DNA of 64,000 nucleotides from Anaerolineae bacterium (GCA_020848035.1 JADLAX010000014.1:124001-188000); one strand, 5' to 3'. Positions 53,930 to 61,314 are shown, counted from the first letter of the stretch. The notes: generated by a model from the letters alone, not told the origin. Numbers and translations: made by a program.

Positions 53930-55288
53930 ATGAAGAAGCAACTGTATTGGATTCTGATAGCCGGATGTTTGTTGTTGGGAACCGGTTTATTGGCAAACAC
54001 GGCCGTTTCCGCCCAACACCCCCTCGCTCCGGCCATACCCACAGGCGGGGCCGCGCTGACGGCCGTTCCTATCGAATCGGGCTTTACCCAGCCGGTAGAC
54101 ATTGCCAACGCGGGCGACGATCGCCTGTTTATCGTCGAGCAGCCCGGCGTCATTCGCATCATTGACGCCAACGGCGACCTGCTGCCCACACCGTTTCTGG
54201 ACATCAACAGCATCGTCGACAGCGAGACCCACTCAGAGCGCGGTCTGCTGGGGCTGGCGTTTCATCCCGACTACCCCAACACGCCGTATTTCTATGTGAA
54301 CTATACGGCCGTCTCCGGCTCCGGCGACACCATCATTGCCCGCTACACCGTATCTAGCGATCCCAACCTAGCCGATTCCAACAGCGCCGTCGAAATCTTG
54401 CGCATTGACCAGCCCAGCGGCAACCACAATGCCGGGGACCTCAACTTTGGCCCGCAGGACGGTTACCTCTACATCGCCATGGGCGATGGCGGCGGCGGCG
54501 GCGACACTGGCAGCGGCCACACCGACGGCATCGGCAACGCCCAGGACATGACCAAACTGCTGGGTAAAGTGCTGCGCCTCAATGTGGATGGCGACAGTGG
54601 TCTGGCCCCCGACTGCGGCACCGTGAGCGGCGGCCCCCCCCCCTACACCATCCCCACCGACAACCCGTTCAGCGCCAGCGGCGACAACATCTGCAACGAA
54701 ATCTGGGCCTCCGGCCTGCGCAACCCGTGGCGCGTCAGCTTCGACCGGCAAACGTTTGATTACTACATCGCCGATGTGGGCCAGGGCGAGTGGGAGGAGG
54801 TCAACTTCCAGCCTGCCAGCAGCCCCGGCGGTGAGAACTACGGCTGGCGCTGCTACGAGGGCGATGACCCCTTCAACACCACCAACTGCGGCGATATTTC
54901 CACCTACACGTTCCCCTTCGATGTGTATCCGCACGGCGGAGGCCCTGATTCAGGCAGCGCCATCACCGGCGGCTACGTCTACCGGGGCAATGATTTTCCG
55001 GCACTGCAAGGCATCTACATCTATGCCGATTTTGGCAGCAGCAACTTCTGGACCGCGCAAAACAGCGGCGGCTGGACCATCACCCCGCTGGGCGGCATTG
55101 GCGTGAGCAATCCCAGTTCCTTCGGCGAGGGGTGTGATGGCGAGCTGTACGTGGCCAGCCTCGGCGGCACCATCTACCAGATTCAATCCAGCAGCGGTGC
55201 CAAACCGGCCGGGGCCGTGTTGGATCAGTTTGTTTACCTGCCGCTCATCGTCAGCAGCAGCAGCCCGGCCCTTACCTGCACGGGGTAA
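53930..55288 (+). CDS. PQQ-dependent sugar dehydrogenase, secreted
   Basis: 452 residues from the ATG at 53930, eight bases after AGGAG; an earlier ATG at 53915 overlaps the ribosome site. A signal peptide (IAGCLLLGTGLLANTAVSA) is followed by the same propeller as at 51314: ERGLLGLAFHPDYP, DGYLYIAMGDGGGGGD, LRNPWRVSFDR and ADVGQGEWEEV. Extra Cys (APDCGT, DNICNE, WRCYEGD, TTNCGD) suggest disulfides and an oxidising location. It ends with QFVYLPLIV, the C-terminal tail also seen in the esterase. Confidence 0.88.
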   Translation: MKKQLYWILIAGCLLLGTGLLANTAVSAQHPLAPAIPTGGAALTAVPIESGFTQPVDIANAGDDRLFIVEQPGVIRIIDANGDLLPTPFLDINSIVDSETHSERGLLGLAFHPDYPNTPYFYVNYTAVSGSGDTIIARYTVSSDPNLADSNSAVEILRIDQPSGNHNAGDLNFGPQDGYLYIAMGDGGGGGDTGSGHTDGIGNAQDMTKLLGKVLRLNVDGDSGLAPDCGTVSGGPPPYTIPTDNPFSASGDNICNEIWASGLRNPWRVSFDRQTFDYYIADVGQGEWEEVNFQPASSPGGENYGWRCYEGDDPFNTTNCGDISTYTFPFDVYPHGGGPDSGSAITGGYVYRGNDFPALQGIYIYADFGSSNFWTAQNSGGWTITPLGGIGVSNPSSFGEGCDGELYVASLGGTIYQIQSSSGAKPAGAVLDQFVYLPLIVSSSSPALTCTG

Positions 55289-55291
55289 CGT

Positions 55292-55320
55292 GTAGAGACG
55301 TTGCAATGCAACGTCTCTAC
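55292..55320. repeat. 14-bp inverted repeat GTAGAGACGTTGCA
   Basis: Perfect arms with a single A between them. It begins a few bases after the dehydrogenase stop. The same motif type is widespread in Chloroflexota and cyanobacteria (from memory). Confidence 0.75.
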
Positions 55321-55335
55321 CATAAGAAATGAAAA

Positions 55336-55372
55336 AGGACACGGCCGTTTGCCAATCTTACGGCCGTGTCCT
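55336..55372. terminator. Hairpin built from two ACGGCCGT motifs
   Basis: AGGACACGGCCGT and ACGGCCGTGTCCT pair over 13 bases around an 11-base loop. CCTC follows on the plus strand, and AAAAA lies to the left, giving a T-run on the minus strand. It lies between convergent genes. Confidence 0.7.
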
Positions 55373-55397
55373 CCTCAAACATCACCAACAAGTAGAC

Positions 55398-55784
55398 TTA
55401 CCCCAACGGGGCAAACAAATCCACAATATTTTCATCCGGGTCCTTCACCTGGGCGTAGCGCTGGCCCCAAAAGGCGTCCCACGGCGTTTTGTGGCCCACG
55501 TACCCCGCCGCCACCACCGCTTCGTACAGGCGGTCCACCTCGGCCGGGCTGTCGCACAAAAAGGCCAGGCCCGTGCGGTGACCCACCGGTGTTTCCCACG
55601 CATCGTTGAAGCTCAGAATCACCTCCAACGAATCCCAGGCCAGGCGTAAACCACCCGGCAGCGTCACCTCAACATGCCCCTCGCTGTCCATCTCGGCCGG
55701 AATCTCCATACCCAACATCCGGTAAAAGTTGAGCGAAGCCGCCATATCCTGCACCACCAGTCCAAACAAATCCAATTTGGCCAT
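55398..55784 (-). CDS. VOC-family (glyoxalase-like) protein
   Basis: 128 residues with two beta-alpha-beta-beta-beta modules: LDLFGLVVQDMAASLNFYRMLG and the second half with DPDENIVDLFAP. It may bind a metal and act on a small molecule or confer antibiotic binding. The start follows AAGGAGG. Confidence 0.82.
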   Translation of the reverse strand: MAKLDLFGLVVQDMAASLNFYRMLGMEIPAEMDSEGHVEVTLPGGLRLAWDSLEVILSFNDAWETPVGHRTGLAFLCDSPAEVDRLYEAVVAAGYVGHKTPWDAFWGQRYAQVKDPDENIVDLFAPLG

Positions 55785-55839
55785 TAAATTTTCCTCCTTT
55801 TGCCCGGGAATTTGTAACCATTCGGTAACCGTTCGGTTG

Positions 55840-55990
55840 GAATCCCGCACGAGGGCGCTACGCGCCCCGTGCGGGGAGAACGATTGGGTTTTTCAGTTTT
55901 GGGGGTCAAAATGACCCCCAAAACTGAAAAACCCACGATCTTCGGCAGCGCCAGGCGCGAAGCGCCGAGGCGCTGCCCTCGCTCCAGGTA
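55840..55990. repeat. Repeat element A: CCCGCACGAGGGCGCT ... GGCGCTGCC ... CTCCAGGT
   Basis: It begins with CCCGCACGAGGGCGC, pairing with GCGCCCCGTGCGGG. It contains a perfect 23-bp palindrome around GGGTTTTTCAGTTTTGGGGG (55887-55935) and ends with GGCGCTGCCCTCGCTCCAGGT. The left and right ends match the element at 59191-59523. The gap has no gene. Confidence 0.65.
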
Positions 55991-56058
55991 GGGCTCAAGC
56001 TTACGGGCGTTAGAGTCTAAACCATGGAACTTTTCCATTATAGACCCGTGGCCAAACT

Positions 56059-57270
56059 TTAGTAAGTGGGCAGTTCCGGCTCGATCTCCCTGGCCCAGCG
56101 GTTAATGCCGCCGTCCAGGTTCCACAGCTTGCGGAAGCCGTGTTTTTGCAGCTCGCGCACGATGTCGGCGCTGCGCGCGCCAGAGCGGCACTGCACCACA
56201 ATTTCCTGCGCCGTGTCCAGCTCGTTCAGCCGGTTCACCACCTGCCCCTTGGGAATCAGGTGTGCCCCCAGGTGGCTCAGGTTGGAAATGTCCCACTCGT
56301 GCGGCTCGCGCACATCGAGAATGTACAGCTTGTCGCCCGCATCCAGCCGCGCCTTGAGCTGGGCCGGGGTCAGCTCCGGCACGTTGTCGCCGCTGGTTTC
56401 CACGGCCGAAAAATGGCTGTTGTCGTGGGCGGGCATACCGCAAAACATCTCGTAATCAATCAGCTCGGTCAGCGTGGGATGCTCGCTGCACACCGGGCAG
56501 TTGGGATTTTTACGCAGGTTCACCTGGTCAAATTCCATGTTCAGGGCATCGTACAGCAGCAAACGGCCGATCAGCGGTTGCCCTTCGCCCAAAATAAGTT
56601 TTACGGCCTCAGTCGCCTGGATGGCCCCAATCGTGCCGGGCAAGATGCCCAACACACCGCCCTCGGCACAGCTGGGCACCAGCCCTGGCGGCGGCGGTTC
56701 CGGGAAGAGGCAGCGGTAGCACGGCCCCTCCTTGGCGTAAAAGACCGATGCCTGCCCCTCGAAGCGGAAGATGCTGCCGTAGACGTTGGGCTTGCCCAGC
56801 AGCACACAGGCGTCGTTGGTGAGGTAGCGCGTGGGGAAGTTGTCCGTACCGTCGATGATGATGTCATACGGAGCCAGAATCTCCAGGGCGTTGTCGGAGG
56901 TCAGCGGCACTTCGTAGGCGTCTACCTGAACGTGCGGATTGATGTCTAGAATGCGGTCGCGGGCGCTGTGCAGCTTGGGCCGCCCCACGTCCTTGGTGCC
57001 GTGGATGATCTGGCGCTGCAGGTTGGTGTAGTCAACCACATCGTAATCCACCAGGCCAATACGGCCGATTCCCGCCGCCGCCAGATACATGGCCAAAGGC
57101 GAACCCAGCCCGCCGGCACCAATCAGCAGCACGCTGGCGGCTTTGAGCTTCTTCTGCCCCTCCATGCCCACTTCGGGCATGATGAGGTGACGGCTGTAGC
57201 GCTGCACTTCTTCATGCGACAGGCTCACATCGGCGATGGCCGCCGGGTTGATCAAGGTTTTACTGCTCAT
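56059..57270 (-). CDS. moeB: MoeB-type sulfur-carrier adenylyltransferase with rhodanese domain
   Basis: 403 residues. The E1-like domain has LLIGAGGLGSPLAMYLA (ATP site), catalytic region DGTDNFPTRYLTNDAC and zinc Cys pairs CYRC and CPVC. The C-terminal rhodanese domain (about 290-400) has the persulfide Cys in VVQCRSGARSADIV. Such fused MoeZ/MoeBR proteins adenylate and thiocarboxylate CysO- or MoaD-type carriers. The carrier is encoded three genes upstream. GGAG precedes the ATG. Confidence 0.9.
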   Translation of the reverse strand: MSSKTLINPAAIADVSLSHEEVQRYSRHLIMPEVGMEGQKKLKAASVLLIGAGGLGSPLAMYLAAAGIGRIGLVDYDVVDYTNLQRQIIHGTKDVGRPKLHSARDRILDINPHVQVDAYEVPLTSDNALEILAPYDIIIDGTDNFPTRYLTNDACVLLGKPNVYGSIFRFEGQASVFYAKEGPCYRCLFPEPPPPGLVPSCAEGGVLGILPGTIGAIQATEAVKLILGEGQPLIGRLLLYDALNMEFDQVNLRKNPNCPVCSEHPTLTELIDYEMFCGMPAHDNSHFSAVETSGDNVPELTPAQLKARLDAGDKLYILDVREPHEWDISNLSHLGAHLIPKGQVVNRLNELDTAQEIVVQCRSGARSADIVRELQKHGFRKLWNLDGGINRWAREIEPELPTY

Positions 57271-57333
57271 AGAGTTTCTCCATAGTCATTTAGGTGACAA
57301 TCTCTTTTGAAAGTGACTGTTACCTTCATTCAC

Positions 57334-57726
57334 CTAGACCAGGCTGGCAACCTGCTGGTTGAGCTTGTGGGTGGGCGTGAGGCCGTAGTTGATCTCGCGC
57401 ACGTCGCCTTGCTGGTCGATAAGAATGGTGGTGGGCAGGGTGAAGACGCCGAATTTAACGGCCGTTTCCCGCTCCACCTCGGTATCAATTTTTTGCACCG
57501 CTAACCCATCTGGCCACTGGGCCAACAGCTGCTCCAAATAACGCGCCTGGCTGGGGCAGGCAGCACAGCTCTCGCTGGCAAAGTAAAGGATGGTGGCGGT
57601 CGCTTCGGCAGGCTCAGCAACCGCTGCCAGATCCCCCAACACCCGCACATGCCGCCGCTTAAACGCCGCATACGCCGAGGTGCCGAGCATGATGAGTAAT
57701 GTTGTGATGAGTAGTCGTTCTATCAT
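57334..57726 (-). CDS. Thioredoxin-like membrane-anchored protein
   Basis: 130 residues. An N-terminal helix (LLITTLLIMLGTSAYAAF) anchors a thioredoxin fold with Cys-x-x-Cys in SESCAACPSQARYL and a cis-Pro in FTLPTTILI. The linker AAVAEPAEAT just before the fold contains the dispersed 15-mer CTGAGCCTGCCGAAG (57603-57617) translated in frame. It probably reduces or delivers sulfur to the neighbouring enzymes. Confidence 0.8.
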   Translation of the reverse strand: MIERLLITTLLIMLGTSAYAAFKRRHVRVLGDLAAVAEPAEATATILYFASESCAACPSQARYLEQLLAQWPDGLAVQKIDTEVERETAVKFGVFTLPTTILIDQQGDVREINYGLTPTHKLNQQVASLV

Positions 57727-57727
57727 T

Positions 57728-57799
57728 TTTGTTATCCGTTAGCGGTGTTCGGTAATCGGAATACCGATTACGGACTACCGTTCACCGTTCACCGAATCG
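57728..57799. repeat. Tandem-word palindrome (CGGTAATCGGAATA family)
   Basis: GTTAGCGGTGTTCGGTAATCGG faces CCGATTACGGACTACCGTTCACCG words. The DUF4395 stop (57791-57789) lies in it. Confidence 0.75.
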
Positions 57800-58244
57800 G
57801 GCTGACGCGGAAACCGGGCAAACCGAGCTTGTTGAGCTGGTAGTAGACAAAGCAGCCCGCGCAAAAGCCGAGGAACAGGTTCAGCGCCGCCAGGACGATG
57901 ACCAGCCAGACCAGCCCCCAACCTAAGACCGGCAGCCCCGCCAGCAGCGCAATCACGGCCAGGGCCAGCACCACGCCGCCAAAGCCCTGGGCAAAGCGGT
58001 GCGGTTCGGGGTTGTCGATGATGACGTCTGGTTTGACCAGCCCAGCGGGGCGCAGGGCGTGTTGGTAGATGCGTTTGAAGAGGGAAAGGTGAGGAACGGC
58101 CGTTCCCACCAGCATCACCAGCCCCACCAACGCCGCCAGCCAGACGGCATCCAGCACAAAGGCCAAAATGCTCAGACCAATAATAAATGCCTGGTTCACC
58201 CGCAGCGCGGAATGATCCACTTTTCGTTCTTTTTGAGGTCCCAT
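57789..58244 (-). CDS. DUF4395 membrane protein
   Basis: 151 residues, about four helices, with VDHSALRVNQAFIIGLSILA and NPEPHRFAQGFGGVVLALA as family hallmarks. CAGCFVYYQLNKLG holds a Cys pair. DUF4395 proteins are regularly found beside thioredoxin-like and rhodanese genes and are thought to take part in thiosulfate or sulfur transfer across the membrane. The C-terminal RVSPIR and stop lie in a palindrome. Confidence 0.85.
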   Translation of the reverse strand: MGPQKERKVDHSALRVNQAFIIGLSILAFVLDAVWLAALVGLVMLVGTAVPHLSLFKRIYQHALRPAGLVKPDVIIDNPEPHRFAQGFGGVVLALAVIALLAGLPVLGWGLVWLVIVLAALNLFLGFCAGCFVYYQLNKLGLPGFRVSPIR

Positions 58245-58269
58245 TTCCTTTCTCCAGATTCCTTTATTT

Positions 58270-58318
58270 GAAGCGTGAAACGTGAGGGAAAGTCACGTTT
58301 CACGTTTCACGCTTCACT
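58270..58318. repeat. GTGAAACGTGAAGC palindrome overlapping the cysO stop
   Basis: GAAGCGTGAAACGTGAGGG faces ACGTTTCACGTTTCACGCTTC. Its end supplies AAG TGA, the final Lys and stop codon of the sulfur carrier. Confidence 0.85.
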
Positions 58319-58586
58319 TCCCTCCAGCGATGGAGGGAATAATCATCAGCGTGTCGTTTTCCGCAACGGCCGTTGCCGGGCCATCCAGGTAGCGCACATC
58401 TTCCTGGTTCAGGTAGATGTTGACAAAGCTGCGCAGCTCGCCACCTTCAAACAGATGCTGGCGCAGATCAGGGTACTGCTGCGTCAGGTCGTCCAGGGCG
58501 GTGCTCACGTCTGTGCCGTTTACCTTGACGGTGGCGTTATTGCCGGAATACGGCCGTAGCGGGGTGGGAATACGAATGGTTGGCAT
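58314..58586 (-). CDS. cysO: CysO/MoaD-like sulfur-carrier protein
   Basis: 90 residues of the ubiquitin-like fold: TIRIPTPLRPYSG, then LDDLTQQYPDLRQHL, then FVNIYLNQEDVRYLDGPATAV, then ILIIPSIAGG-type end. The expected Gly-Gly terminus is followed here by one Lys (IAGGK). The Lys and stop come from the palindromic repeat. A JAMM protease gene is next upstream. In M. tuberculosis CysO plus Mec and CysM make cysteine; in Wolinella a Gly-Gly-Ala carrier is trimmed by its JAMM protease. Confidence 0.88.
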   Translation of the reverse strand: MPTIRIPTPLRPYSGNNATVKVNGTDVSTALDDLTQQYPDLRQHLFEGGELRSFVNIYLNQEDVRYLDGPATAVAENDTLMIIPSIAGGK

Positions 58587-58623
58587 GGTTTTTACTCTCC
58601 TGTTTTCTCGAATTTTGTAGACG

Positions 58624-58690
58624 CAGAGTAAAAAGTGATAAGTAAAAAGTTACGCAAACCCAACTTTTCACTTCTCACTTCTCACTTCTC
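58624..58690. repeat. Tandem-word palindrome (AAAAGTGATAAGT family)
   Basis: AGAGTAAAAAGTGATAAGT words face ACTTTTCACTTCTCACTTCTC words. It touches the stop codon of the JAMM gene (58691-58689). Confidence 0.75.
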
Positions 58691-59120
58691 AGTCAGTTTC
58701 AACAATCTCTTCTTCCCAAAAGCCAGACCGATCCCCCGCCAGCTGCCACGACTGGCTGTAGGTCGGTGTGCCTTTTAACACCTGGGTAATCAAGTAGGAA
58801 TAGCCCGGCCAGCTGGCCCAGGCTAAGTCACGCGGCGAAGCCACCGGCACGTCGTCCGGGTGGCTGTGGAAAATGCCGATCACGTCCAGACCAGCCAGCA
58901 TCGCTTCCAATTCCACCTGCTGCCACGCCTTCGGATCAATGCTGAAGCGAATCGGTTTTTCCGCCTCGTTGGGCCACACGTTGGCCATCGGGCGAATTTC
59001 CTGCACCAGGTTTTGGCCCGGTGCGGCCTGCCCCAACAGCAGCCCGCACCCCTCAAACGGGTACGATGCCCGCCCGTGCGCCTTAATTGCTTCGTGAATT
59101 TCCTTACTCAATGTCAACAT
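58689..59120 (-). CDS. JAMM/Mov34 metalloprotease (Mec-like)
   Basis: 143 residues. The JAMM motif is complete: Glu23, then His85-x-His87, Ser95 and Asp98 in FHSHPDDVPVASPRDLA. In the CysO pathway this zinc peptidase releases cysteine from the CysO-Cys adduct or trims the carrier tail. The ATG at 59120 has only a weak ribosome site. The open frame extends upstream into intergenic repeats. Confidence 0.88.
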   Translation of the reverse strand: MLTLSKEIHEAIKAHGRASYPFEGCGLLLGQAAPGQNLVQEIRPMANVWPNEAEKPIRFSIDPKAWQQVELEAMLAGLDVIGIFHSHPDDVPVASPRDLAWASWPGYSYLITQVLKGTPTYSQSWQLAGDRSGFWEEEIVETD

Positions 59121-59190
59121 ACTTGCTTTTCCATCCACACTTTTCACAGATGGCACAGAATTGTAAAAATCGTGCCCGTCTAGTTGGTGT

Positions 59191-59523
59191 CCCGCACGAG
59201 GGCGCTGTTGTAGATTAAACATTAAATCGAGTAACTGCTGTAGGGCGATTTTGTAAATCGCCTGGACGATTTGCAAAATCGTCCCACAAGGCTTACCTGA
59301 TTATTTTCTTAAACTACAAGCGTGCCCTTTTAGAAAACAATCAGGCAATTGTCATTCTGAACGAAGTGAAGAATCCCGCAAGGTTCCCATGACAAGAACC
59401 TCACCCAAACCAAAGCTTCGTTGATTCTAAAGCGGGCGGGATGCCTCGGAGGATCTCAGCATGACAACTTTATCACCTGTGATAATTTTTAAATCACAAA
59501 GGCGCTGCCCGCCTCCAGGTTGG
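59191..59523. repeat. Repeat element B, nested, between riboswitch and JAMM gene
   Basis: The ends CCCGCACGAGGGCGCT (left) and GGCGCTGCCCGCCTCCAGGT (right) match element A at 55840-55990. Inside are AGGGCGATTTTGTAAATCGCC (palindrome), GATTTGCAAAATC, and the pair ATTCTGAACGAAGTGAAGAATCC with GGATCTCAGCATGAC. It shows several layers of palindromes and no gene. It separates the SAM riboswitch from the operon. Confidence 0.65.
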
Positions 59524-59593
59524 ACTGATCGCTTAACAAAGCAGCTAAAAATCTGTGTCATCTGTGAAATCGGTGGTTTCTTCAAAAATAAAA

Positions 59594-59760
59594 ACACCTT
59601 CCTGGAAGATAAGGAAGGTGTCTGAGTTCAGAACCATCGTCTTATCTTTCAGGCGCAGAAGCTGCTTCTGCACTGACGGAATTAGCACCATTTCGCCAGC
59701 CGGGGCTGTCGCGGTTGCTGAGGTTTCATTGGGCCGGTCCCTCAACCTCTCTGGATAAGA
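59594..59760 (-). ncRNA. SAM-I (S-box) riboswitch with terminator
   Basis: Read on the minus strand, P1 is TCTTATC (59760-59754) with GATAAGA (59646-59640). The conserved core is present: GAGGGACCGGCCC, AATGAAACC, GCAACC, GGTGCTAATTCC, and TGAAAGATAAGA at the 3' side. Below it, ACACCTTCCT/AGGAAGGTGT (59621-59594) is an intrinsic terminator with a T-run. The P1 3' strand AAGATAAG (59648-59641) is complementary to CTTATCTT (59613-59606) inside the terminator hairpin, so antiterminator and aptamer are mutually exclusive. High SAM would terminate transcription of mec-cysO-DUF4395-thioredoxin-moeB. Confidence 0.93.
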
Positions 59761-59853
59761 TAGGCAAACGTATTTGATTTTTTACAGCGGTCGCCATCTT
59801 AGCAGAACTGGTGGGGAGCGTCAAAATTTCAGATTGGACCAATCTATTTGCAG

Positions 59854-60804
59854 CTACCGCCATAATTTATCGCTTAAATATTTAAAACCATTGTCGGGCA
59901 AGATGGTCACCACCACGCCTTCGTCCAGCGTTTTGGCCACGTTCAGACTGGCCACCACGGAAGCGGCCGCCGAGATACCCACAAAAAGCCCTTCGTTTCG
60001 CGCCAGGAAGTGGGCCATCGCGTGGGCCTCTTCGGTGCGGACCGTCACCTGTTCGTCCGCCACGTCTTCGTCGTAGATGCCAGGCTTGAGGGCCGAGGGC
60101 ATGTGCTTAAGCCCTTCGAGGCCGTGGAACGGGCTGTCGGGCTGCATGGCAATGGCCTGGATGTTCGGGTTGAACTGCTTCAGGCGGCGCGTGGTGCCGG
60201 TGAAGGTGCCGCTGGTGCCCAAACCCGCCACGAAGTGGGTGATTTGCCCCTGCGTCTGCTGCCAGATTTCCGGCGCGGTACTTTTGGTGTGCGCCTGCCA
60301 GTTGGCCGAATTGTTGTACTGGTTGGCGTAATACAGGCTCGGATCAGCGGCGGCCAGTTCACGGGCAACCACAATCGCCCCATCGGAGCCTTCCAGCGGA
60401 TCGGTGAGGATGAGTTCCGCACCGTACGCTTTGAGGATGGTGATGCGTTCTGGGCTGGCGTTGCTGGGCAGGGTGAGCTTGACGTGGTAACCACGGGCGG
60501 CCCCCAACATGGCATAGGCGATGCCCATATTGCCGGAGGTGGAGTCCAGCAAGGTCATGCCAGGTTGGAGCTGGCCATTGGCCTCGGCAGTGCGGATGAT
60601 GTTGAGGGCGGCGCGATCTTTGACAGAGCCGCTGGGGTTGAACCATTCCGCCTTGGCGTAGATGGCGACGGTGTCGGGGATGTGGTGGGCAACGGCCGTA
60701 TTCCTTAACCGGATCAGCGGCGTGTTCCCAACCTGGGCTTCTAAACTGTTGGCAGGGGCTGTGGCAATTGGGTGAAGACGTGTGTTTTCGATTGTTGACA
60801 ACAT
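59854..60804 (-). CDS. cysM: Cysteine synthase (CysM/CysK family)
   Basis: About 316 residues. The PLP Lys is in NPSGSVKDRAALNII (about residue 62), and the phosphate loop is seen in STSGNMGIAYAM and GLGTSGTFTGTTRRL. The clustering with cysO and a JAMM gene suggests it uses thiocarboxylated CysO like mycobacterial CysM; the choice of O-phosphoserine or O-acetylserine cannot be decided here. The ATG at 60804 is the last good one; the open frame runs 54 codons further through the structured leader. A SAM riboswitch lies 94 bases after its stop. Confidence 0.9.
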   Translation of the reverse strand: MLSTIENTRLHPIATAPANSLEAQVGNTPLIRLRNTAVAHHIPDTVAIYAKAEWFNPSGSVKDRAALNIIRTAEANGQLQPGMTLLDSTSGNMGIAYAMLGAARGYHVKLTLPSNASPERITILKAYGAELILTDPLEGSDGAIVVARELAAADPSLYYANQYNNSANWQAHTKSTAPEIWQQTQGQITHFVAGLGTSGTFTGTTRRLKQFNPNIQAIAMQPDSPFHGLEGLKHMPSALKPGIYDEDVADEQVTVRTEEAHAMAHFLARNEGLFVGISAAASVVASLNVAKTLDEGVVVTILPDNGFKYLSDKLWR

Positions 60805-61070
60805 AATTGTAGGTGTTTCCTGAGATTGTTTTCTAGACACGGGCAGCATTGATGCGCTACCCAACAAAAAACGGTCGCAGCTATTCGCTGGCGAGAACAA
60901 CAAGGAGAGCCAACCAGGCTCGCTGTTGCTTCGCGAGAGCAGCCACCACCGTTCGTGCGTCCTCAAGTGAACGCTTTTTAGAAAACCGTCTCAGGTTTCT
61001 GAACGATGGTTACCACCCTCGCTCAATACACCTGCAATATTGTCCAATCATTTTGATCACACTTTTTTAG
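60805..61070 (-). promoter_or_regulatory. Structured leader of cysM
   Basis: Minus-strand stems include GAGCC/GGCTC with CAACA/TGTTG outside, and CGC-AGC/GCT-GCG followed by ACCG and six T (60871-60866). Near 61010, AGGGTGGTAACCATCG resembles the T-box core but has an extra A and no Stem I. TGTCCAAT near 61040 resembles the direct repeat at 1960. The class is unknown. Confidence 0.35.
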
Positions 61071-61131
61071 AGACCTGACAGGTTTTATGAAAACACACAA
61101 TGGTTCCATTTTAGGAAAACCTGTCAGGTCT
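61071..61131. repeat. 16-bp inverted repeat AGACCTGACAGGTTTT
   Basis: Perfect arms 61071-61086 and 61116-61131 with a 29-base loop. It lies in the 610-base gap between cysM and the lysoplasmalogenase gene. Confidence 0.8.
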
Positions 61132-61314
61132 GCGTAGGCTTTGGGTTTGTTGTTGAATCAGGTGCGAGTATAGCAAAGTGAAAACGGCCGTCAAGTTAGA
61201 AAATGATAAACGGACTCGCGTCAACTTTTCACGCACGGTTATTTGATGGGTTGGGGCGGGGGATTCTTACTTTTGAGTGAAAAGTGAAGGGTCTTCAGGA
61301 TTTCATGGGGTCTG

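Noticed and set aside
59545..59745. 66-residue minus-strand open frame
   Set aside because: It is the translation of the SAM riboswitch 3' half and its terminator, so it is not a gene.
60990..61025. T-box riboswitch before cysM
   Set aside because: The core AGGGTGG is there, but the following ACC is displaced by one base and no Stem I or specifier loop can be drawn. I kept it only as a structured leader.
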